From positions 783,659 through 847,658 of the forward strand of contig BQKD01000001.1 of the NCBI GenBank assembly GCA_022834735.1: a stretch of 64,000 nt of DNA, read 5' to 3'. Shown piece after piece: positions 58,845 to 64,000 of the stretch (positions are counted from its first letter, which is position 1; each line of letters begins with the position of its first letter). The DNA is from Erysipelotrichaceae bacterium OPF54 (GTDB taxonomy: Bacteria > Bacillota_I > Bacilli_A > Erysipelotrichales > Erysipelotrichaceae). The position numbers were made by a program, and so were the translations under genes. The notes beneath the pieces were generated by a model. That model was not told the origin of the DNA, did no database searches, and saw only the letters and a list, made by a program, of their open reading frames with translations.

Positions 58845-60868
58845 AAAAGGAAATCACGGTCGCCTTTATCGGCAATCCGAACTGCGGAAAAACCACGTTG
58901 TTCAACGCCTATACAGGAGCCAATCTGAAAGTGGCCAACTGGCCCGGCGTCACGGTCGAGCGCATGGAAGGCGCCATCCAGGATCACGGCAAAACGATCC
59001 GCCTGATCGACCTGCCCGGAACCTATTCGCTTTCTTCCTACACGATGGAGGAAAGGGTGTCGCGCGACTTTATCGTATCCGATGAAGTGGACGTGATCGT
59101 AGATGTCGTGGACTCGTCCACGCTGGAACGTTCCCTGTATCTGACCTTGCAGCTGCTCGAGCTCGACAAACCGCTCGTGCTCGCCATGAACATGATGGAT
59201 ATCGTCGAAAAACGGGGGATCGACCTGGACCTGCACCGCCTTTCGGAAATTCTTGGCGTACCTTGCGTACCGGTCACGGCACGGAAGAAGAAGGGGCTCA
59301 AGGCGCTCATGCATGCCGCGCTTCATCAGGCAGAAGATGCCGGCGCCATCAACCACCGTCCGATGGAGATCCATCGCGAAGCGACCCGCAAATACACGAT
59401 GATCTATTCCTCCGATCTGGAGGAACAGATCGGGAAAGTGGAAAACCTGCTTCCCGAAAAGATCGGCAATCCGCGCTGGACAGCGATCAAGCTGCTCGAA
59501 AACGATGAAGCTGTCAGAAAGACGTATCCCGATCTGGATGTGAGCCATATTGCCGACAAGAATACGGCCGATCGGATCATCAATGAAAAGTATGACTATA
59601 TCGAGGAAATCATGCATGAAGCCCTGCTCGGAAAAGAAGGAAAGGACGATCTGACCGACCGGATCGATTCCGTACTGACCCATCCGGTATTCGGGCTGCT
59701 GTTCTTCTTTCTGATCATGGCTCTCGTGTTCGTGCTCACCTTCACATTAGGCGACTGGATCAGCGGATATTTTGAACTGTTCATCGAATGGATCAGCACG
59801 CTCGTTACGACCGGTCTGACCAGCATCCACGCTGCCGACTGGCTGATCCGTCTCATCACCGAAGGTATCATTGCCGGCGTCGGCGGCATCCTCACCTTCC
59901 TGCCCAATATCGCGATCCTGTTCATCGCCCTGGCCTTTCTCGAAGATTCAGGCTATATGGCACGCGTCGCCTATGTGATGAACGATCTCATGGGACACCT
60001 TGGCCTTTCGGGACGCGCCTTCATTCCGATGGTCCTCGGATTCGGCTGTTCCGTACCAGCCATCATGGCAAGCCGTACCCTCGAAACCGAACAGGACCGC
60101 CGCAGGGTCATGCTTGTGACACCGTTTATGTCGTGCTCGGCCAAACTGCCGACCTATATCCTGTTCTCGGGCATGTTTTTCGGCAGCAACGCGATGTGGG
60201 CAGCCTACTCCATGTATATAATCGGATTTGCGGTCGCGCTTTTGATCGCATGGATCACTTCGAAAACCCGGAAGGCTAAAGAAATCAAGCCTCTGCTCAT
60301 CGAACTGCCGATCTATAAGCTGCCAAGCCTGTATACCGTATATATTTATGTATGGGAAAAGGTAAAGGACTTTTTATCCAAAGCAGGAACAACGATCTTT
60401 TTTGCCTCGATCGTTTTATGGCTGCTGCTCAACTTCGGCATCCACGGATTTACTGAAGATGTTTCCGCATCGTTTGCCGCCTCGATCGGCCATGTCATTG
60501 CGCCGATCCTTGTTCCGGTCGGACTGGGCTGGTGGCAGATCGCGGTCGCGCTGGTTGCCGGCATCTCCGCCAAGGAAGTGGTCGTATCGAGCATGGGCGT
60601 CCTGTTCGGGATCAGCAGCCTGAACTCGGCAGCCGGCATCTCCGGTCTGCAGACCATCCTGGCTTCGATGGGCTTTGGCGCGCTCAACGCCTACTGCATG
60701 ATGCTGTTCTGCCTGCTGTATATTCCGTGCTTCGCGACACTGGCTACGATCCGCAAGGAATCGAATTCGACCGCTTATATGTGGAAAACGGCCGCGTTCC
60801 AGCTGGCCGTGGCATGGGTCATCACGTTTGCGGTATTCTACATCGGACGGCTGTGCGGACTCGCGTAA
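58841..60868 (+). CDS. feoB: Ferrous iron transporter FeoB
   Basis: A 675-aa FeoB. N-terminal G domain: G1 GNPNCGKTT, G2 GVTVERMEG, G3 DLPGTYSL, G4 NMMD, then a helical GDI region. The membrane core starts near residue 280 with two Gate motifs (GLSGRAFIPMVLGFGCSVPAIMASRTLE with the conserved Cys, and SCSAKLPTYILF). It takes up Fe(II) under low oxygen. No separate FeoC is seen. A terminator follows. Confidence 0.96.
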   Translation: MKKEITVAFIGNPNCGKTTLFNAYTGANLKVANWPGVTVERMEGAIQDHGKTIRLIDLPGTYSLSSYTMEERVSRDFIVSDEVDVIVDVVDSSTLERSLYLTLQLLELDKPLVLAMNMMDIVEKRGIDLDLHRLSEILGVPCVPVTARKKKGLKALMHAALHQAEDAGAINHRPMEIHREATRKYTMIYSSDLEEQIGKVENLLPEKIGNPRWTAIKLLENDEAVRKTYPDLDVSHIADKNTADRIINEKYDYIEEIMHEALLGKEGKDDLTDRIDSVLTHPVFGLLFFFLIMALVFVLTFTLGDWISGYFELFIEWISTLVTTGLTSIHAADWLIRLITEGIIAGVGGILTFLPNIAILFIALAFLEDSGYMARVAYVMNDLMGHLGLSGRAFIPMVLGFGCSVPAIMASRTLETEQDRRRVMLVTPFMSCSAKLPTYILFSGMFFGSNAMWAAYSMYIIGFAVALLIAWITSKTRKAKEIKPLLIELPIYKLPSLYTVYIYVWEKVKDFLSKAGTTIFFASIVLWLLLNFGIHGFTEDVSASFAASIGHVIAPILVPVGLGWWQIAVALVAGISAKEVVVSSMGVLFGISSLNSAAGISGLQTILASMGFGALNAYCMMLFCLLYIPCFATLATIRKESNSTAYMWKTAAFQLAVAWVITFAVFYIGRLCGLA

Positions 60869-60875
60869 ATATCCG

Positions 60876-60909
60876 GATCGGAAAATCGACAGGTTTTCCG
60901 GTCTTTTTT
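60876..60909 (+). terminator. Terminator of feoAB
   Basis: GATCGGAAAA / TTTTCCGGTC (one G-T pair), 7-8 base loop and a T6 tract. Confidence 0.85.
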
Positions 60910-60934
60910 CTTTTGAACTTTTGAATAGTTTCTG

Positions 60935-60962
60935 TTGCGCTTTACGGAAAGTCTGCTATACT
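60935..60962 (+). promoter_or_regulatory. Promoter of the metal efflux operon
   Basis: TTGCGC (60935-60940), 16-base spacer, TATACT (60957-60962). The operator at 60977-61002 covers the first transcribed bases. Confidence 0.6.
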
Positions 60963-60976
60963 GGAATCAGATAATA

Positions 60977-61002
60977 GTTGAATGATTATTCAATCGTTCA
61001 AC
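60977..61002. promoter_or_regulatory. ArsR/SmtB-type operator
   Basis: GTTGAA ... TTCAAC outer inverted repeat enclosing TGAATGATTATTCA (60979-60992), which fits TGAA-N6-TTCA, the core of CzrA/SmtB-type sites. It lies between the promoter and the chaperone gene, so binding would block transcription until metal is bound by the repressor. Confidence 0.7.
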
Positions 61003-61017
61003 TGAGGAGGACATATT

Positions 61018-61236
61018 ATGAAAAAAACATACAAAGTGGAAGTGGATTGCGCCAACTGCGCAGCCAAGATGGAAGACGCGATCAGCCAGATCGAAGGGGT
61101 GGAAAACGCCCGCGTAAACTTCATGACCCAGAAGCTTGTGATCCAGACCGCAGACGGGACCGACATCGATGAAATTATGAAAAAGGCACAGAAGGCGGCA
61201 CGGAAAGTGGATGCGGATGCGGAAATTTTCTGCTAA
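61018..61236 (+). CDS. Heavy-metal-associated (HMA) domain protein
   Basis: A 72-aa single HMA domain: KTYKVEVDCANCAAKMEDAISQIEGVENARVNFMTQKLVIQTAD, with metal-binding CANC. The missing Met-x before the Cys (VDCANC rather than GMTCxxC) is usual in Zn/Cd-type domains. It lies 7 bases before the P-type ATPase, which lacks an N-terminal HMA domain of its own; the two look like a split ZntA/CadA. GGAGGACATATT precedes the ATG. Confidence 0.9.
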   Translation: MKKTYKVEVDCANCAAKMEDAISQIEGVENARVNFMTQKLVIQTADGTDIDEIMKKAQKAARKVDADAEIFC

Positions 61237-61243
61237 ATAAGAT

Positions 61244-63100
61244 ATGACAAAAAAACAGAAAAAAATGCTGCAGCGTATCCTTGTCAGTGCTGTACTGTAC
61301 GCGGCAGCCATCGTGATCAAGCATACGATCGGCCCGGCAAAATGGGTCGAATTCGTTTTGTTTGCCGTCCCTTACCTTTTTATTTCATATGATGTATTGA
61401 TAAAATCGTGCAGAAATATCATGCACGGACAGGTTTTTGATGAAAATTTCCTGATGGCCCTGGCATCGATCGGTGCCCTGGCGCTGGGAGAATACAGCGA
61501 AGCGGTCGCTGTCATGCTGTTTTATCAGGTCGGCGAATGGTTCCAGTCCTATGCGGTCAATAAGTCGCGCAAGTCGATCGCGGCCCTGATGGACATCCGT
61601 CCCGAATTTGCCAATATCGAAGTAGACGGAAAGCTCGAAGAAGTCGATCCGGAAGAAGTGCAGGTCGGACAGACGATCGTGATCAATCCGGGCGAACGGG
61701 TCCCGCTTGACGGTACAGTGATCAAAGGGGATTCCTCGCTCGACACGTCCGCGCTGACCGGTGAATCGGTCCCGCGCTCCGTTCATGAAGGCAGCGAGGT
61801 CATTTCAGGCTGTATCAATCAGGCTGGCGTGCTGTATGTGAAAGTAAGCAGGCCGTACGAGGATTCGACAGTCGCGAAAATTCTCGATCTTGTAGAAAAC
61901 GCGACCAATAAAAAATCGAGATCCGAACAGTTTATTACGAAATTTGCCCGTATCTATACACCGGTCGTCGTATGCATGGCTCTTGCGCTTGCCGTGCTTC
62001 CGTCGCTTTTTGACGGACAATGGAGCGTGTGGATCTACCGTTCGCTTTCGTTCCTTGTTACGTCGTGCCCGTGTGCGCTCGTCATTTCGGTCCCGCTTTC
62101 GTTTTTTGGCGGTATCGGCGGAGCAAGCAAAAAAGGCATCCTTGTCAAAGGAAGCACCTATCTGCAGGACCTTTCCGAGGTGAGGACGCTCGTGTTCGAC
62201 AAGACAGGAACGATCACCAAAGGAAATTTCACGGTGACCAATGTGGAGCCGGTTGGTATGAACAGCGAGCAGCTGCTTGATCTGGCAGCGCTTGCCGAAT
62301 CCCATTCCACCCATCCGATCGCCTTGTCGATCCGCAAAGCGGCTTCCAAAGATCTGGATATAAACCGGGTACAGGATGTCCGGGAAATTGCCGGCCACGG
62401 CATCGAAGCGCAGATCGACGGCCAGAAAGTCTGCGTGGGCAATGCGAAAATGATGGATCAAAAAGTTCCGGAAGGAAACGGCTTTGGAACATGTGTTTAT
62501 GTCAGCGTGAATGGCGGCTACAGAGGCATGATCGAAATTGCCGACGAGATCAAGGAAGATTCGAAGACGGCGATCGATCTGCTCCGTCACTTTGGCGTAA
62601 AAAGATTTATCATGCTGACTGGCGACACCGAAAAGGTAGCACAGAAAGTGGCTGGCACGGTCCATATCGACGAAGTGCATGCCCAGCTGCTTCCTGATCA
62701 GAAAGTGCAGATCCTCGACCAGATCCTCAAGACGAAAAACGAGAAGGAAAAGGTGGCGTTCGTTGGTGATGGCATCAATGATGCGCCGGTGCTTACGCAG
62801 GCCGATGTCGGTATTGCGATGGGCGGTCTTGGAAGCGATGCGGCGATCGAGGCAGCCGACATCGTACTGATGGAGGATCAGCTGAGCCAGATCGTCACGG
62901 CGATGCAGATCAGCAAGAAAACGCTGCGGATCGTTTATGAAAATATATGGTTCGCGCTGATCGTCAAGGCGCTCGTACTGATCCTGGCTGCCCTGGGGAT
63001 CACGAATATGTGGGCTGCCGTCTTTGCGGATGTCGGCGTAAGCTTCATAGCGATCCTGAACGCGATGCGCGCATTGAAAGTAGATAAGATCAGACAATAA
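61244..63100 (+). CDS. P1B-type heavy-metal (Zn/Cd) exporting ATPase
   Basis: A 618-aa metal pump. Actuator motif TGES, transport motif SCPCALVISVPLSFFGGIGGASKKGILVKG (CPC of P1B-2 pumps), phosphorylation DKTGT, SHSTHPIA histidine, GDGINDAP hinge. Helices and the CPC context fit ZntA/CadA, exporting Zn, Cd or Pb. Conserved Lys near the last helix (LIVKALVLILAALG) and Asp in VFADVGVSFIAILNAMRALK are the P1B-2 ion-site marks. No N-terminal HMA; that domain is the separate upstream gene. The ribosome binding site is weak, suggesting coupling. Confidence 0.93.
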   Translation: MTKKQKKMLQRILVSAVLYAAAIVIKHTIGPAKWVEFVLFAVPYLFISYDVLIKSCRNIMHGQVFDENFLMALASIGALALGEYSEAVAVMLFYQVGEWFQSYAVNKSRKSIAALMDIRPEFANIEVDGKLEEVDPEEVQVGQTIVINPGERVPLDGTVIKGDSSLDTSALTGESVPRSVHEGSEVISGCINQAGVLYVKVSRPYEDSTVAKILDLVENATNKKSRSEQFITKFARIYTPVVVCMALALAVLPSLFDGQWSVWIYRSLSFLVTSCPCALVISVPLSFFGGIGGASKKGILVKGSTYLQDLSEVRTLVFDKTGTITKGNFTVTNVEPVGMNSEQLLDLAALAESHSTHPIALSIRKAASKDLDINRVQDVREIAGHGIEAQIDGQKVCVGNAKMMDQKVPEGNGFGTCVYVSVNGGYRGMIEIADEIKEDSKTAIDLLRHFGVKRFIMLTGDTEKVAQKVAGTVHIDEVHAQLLPDQKVQILDQILKTKNEKEKVAFVGDGINDAPVLTQADVGIAMGGLGSDAAIEAADIVLMEDQLSQIVTAMQISKKTLRIVYENIWFALIVKALVLILAALGITNMWAAVFADVGVSFIAILNAMRALKVDKIRQ

Positions 63101-63102
63101 TG

Positions 63103-63134
63103 AAAAAAGGAAACGCGATATGTTTCCTTTTTTT
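63103..63134 (+). terminator. Terminator of the metal efflux operon
   Basis: AAAAAAGGAAAC / GTTTCCTTTTTT with a 7-base loop. Confidence 0.88.
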
Positions 63135-63164
63135 GTGTTAAAATAATAAAAAGAGGACATAGAA

Positions 63165-64000
63165 ATGAAAAAAATGATTGAAGTGATGGATCAGGCACAG
63201 GACAATGTGCTTGATGAAATTGAAAAAAGCCAGGATCCCCGGATCAAGAGAGCGCTGAGCGCATATCGGAAAGCAGTCAATGATGACGATCTTGTAAGAA
63301 AGGTTTTGAAACAGTTGGTACCGGGATTCATGGAATTTGCCAATTTGTCCGATACTGATGAGAAGATGATGAATGAATTTATCGCTGACACGCTTAGGGA
63401 AGCAAGGCATGAAGTGCTTGAAATGAGCAAACAGTACGTTTTTTGCTGCGAGGCGGATGGAAAGGGTACGGCTGGCGCGTATCGTATTCTTTCTATACCT
63501 GCGTCGGATTCATGGGCGGCTCTGGCATACCATATTCTGGCAGCGTTTGGCTGCAGGGACTCGATGGAATTCTGTATCGAACATGATAATGATATGTACG
63601 GACCAATCGAAGGATATAATGAATATGGCGAACTGATCGAAGATGGTCATGGTGTTCCTTTATACATGAGCGGTCTGCGCAAGAATTCTAAAGCTGTCCT
63701 TTCGTTAAGCGACATGGAGGACGTGACGATCGAGTGCCGGATCATTCGTACGATCCCGGCGAAAACTCTGAAGGTTCATGAAGTGCCTGCACTGCTGGAT
63801 GGCGAAGGAGAAGGACCATTCTCGGATCCGTTTGATGTGGAAGAGCGGAAGACGAGCCTCGATAAAAGAGCAGCAGACCTTTTAGACCAATTTGTAGCAC
63901 AGTATGATGGCTGGGACGAATACGACGGCCTTTCGGACCAGGAGATGTCGGAGACTCCGGAAAGTGAAGATAAACTGAAAGAAAAATTAGAGGAATTGAG
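63165..64000 (+). CDS. Hypothetical protein, possibly pRiA4b ORF-3-like (3' truncated)
   Basis: An open frame from ATG 63165 (AAGAGGACATAGAA upstream) to the window edge, at least 278 residues. The first 90 residues are helical and charged. From about residue 105 the sequence YRILSIPASDSWAALAYHILAAFGC, followed by VLSLSDMEDVTIECRI, resembles the fold of pRiA4b ORF-3 domains (RRILVPADTTLAELHEVIQAAFGW type), found in many hypothetical and transposon-linked proteins. The C-terminal visible part is acidic (DGWDEYDGLSDQEM). Function unknown; the match is by eye and weak. Confidence 0.6.
   Translation, partial: MKKMIEVMDQAQDNVLDEIEKSQDPRIKRALSAYRKAVNDDDLVRKVLKQLVPGFMEFANLSDTDEKMMNEFIADTLREARHEVLEMSKQYVFCCEADGKGTAGAYRILSIPASDSWAALAYHILAAFGCRDSMEFCIEHDNDMYGPIEGYNEYGELIEDGHGVPLYMSGLRKNSKAVLSLSDMEDVTIECRIIRTIPAKTLKVHEVPALLDGEGEGPFSDPFDVEERKTSLDKRAADLLDQFVAQYDGWDEYDGLSDQEMSETPESEDKLKEKLEEL

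Noticed and set aside
61805..63160. 451-codon minus-strand ORF.
   Set aside because: Antisense of the P-type ATPase, whose motifs are unambiguous.

Overview
The window looks like chromosome from a mid-GC member of the Bacillota, most like the Erysipelotrichia; this is inferred from gene content and order, not from a marker gene. Supporting signs are a polA-mutM-coaE-dnaB-dnaI cluster with the Firmicutes helicase loaders DnaB and DnaI, a cdaA-cdaR-glmM operon, a FemX/MurM-type cell-wall aminoacyltransferase, a lysine riboswitch and strong AGGAGG ribosome binding sites. Almost all DNA is coding and most genes sit in tight operons with ATGA overlaps.

Layout. 1-3622: the end of a CydDC-like ABC exporter operon with two small genes. 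3662-6528: tRNA-His, a FemX-type ligase, a thioredoxin-fold lipoprotein, a small membrane protein and a tRNA cluster (Ser, Asp, Asp, Gly). 6493-6762: a non-coding stretch with tandem repeats and partial copies of the tRNA-Gly 3' end, possibly an old integration site. 6763-20617: MATE transporter, radC, mreCD, the polA-to-dnaI replication/repair operon, aldolase, an S9 peptidase and murA. 20730-27255: a LytTR regulator, then a minus-strand lysine operon (lysA-dapF-dapA-dapB-dapH) behind a lysine riboswitch, with a divergent M20 deacetylase that probably completes the acetyl-DAP route. 27324-37582: rubredoxin, flavoprotein, VTT membrane protein, gamma-glutamyltransferase, HAD phosphatase, c-di-AMP/GlmM operon, a two-component system and an oxidoreductase. 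37616-42079 (minus): an orphan PTS IIB protein with a VOC protein, then a probable CsbB-GtcA-YfhO envelope glycosylation operon. 42234-44715: a divergent two-component system.

44739-57000 is the accessory part: a RelB/YafQ toxin-antitoxin pair with a frameshifted toxin, an IS4-family element, yaaA, an IS607-family element with TnpB, a heterodimeric ABC exporter preceded by a leader peptide and terminator-like attenuator, an M42 peptidase, and a complete IS608-like IS200/IS605 element whose TnpB lacks the usual zinc finger. 57020-64000: an aromatic-acid-exporter-like protein, an ArsR-family repressor, feoAB, a metal chaperone with a P1B-type ATPase behind an ArsR-type operator, and the start of a gene that runs off the window.

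The least expected item is the leader region at about 53240-53420. It contains a 20-codon ORF with a good ribosome binding site, a terminator-like hairpin with a U7 tract that traps that site, and a competing inverted repeat, all just ahead of the ABC exporter pair. It resembles ribosome-mediated attenuation of drug exporters such as Bacillus subtilis bmrB-bmrCD, but the leader sequence is not one I recognise.
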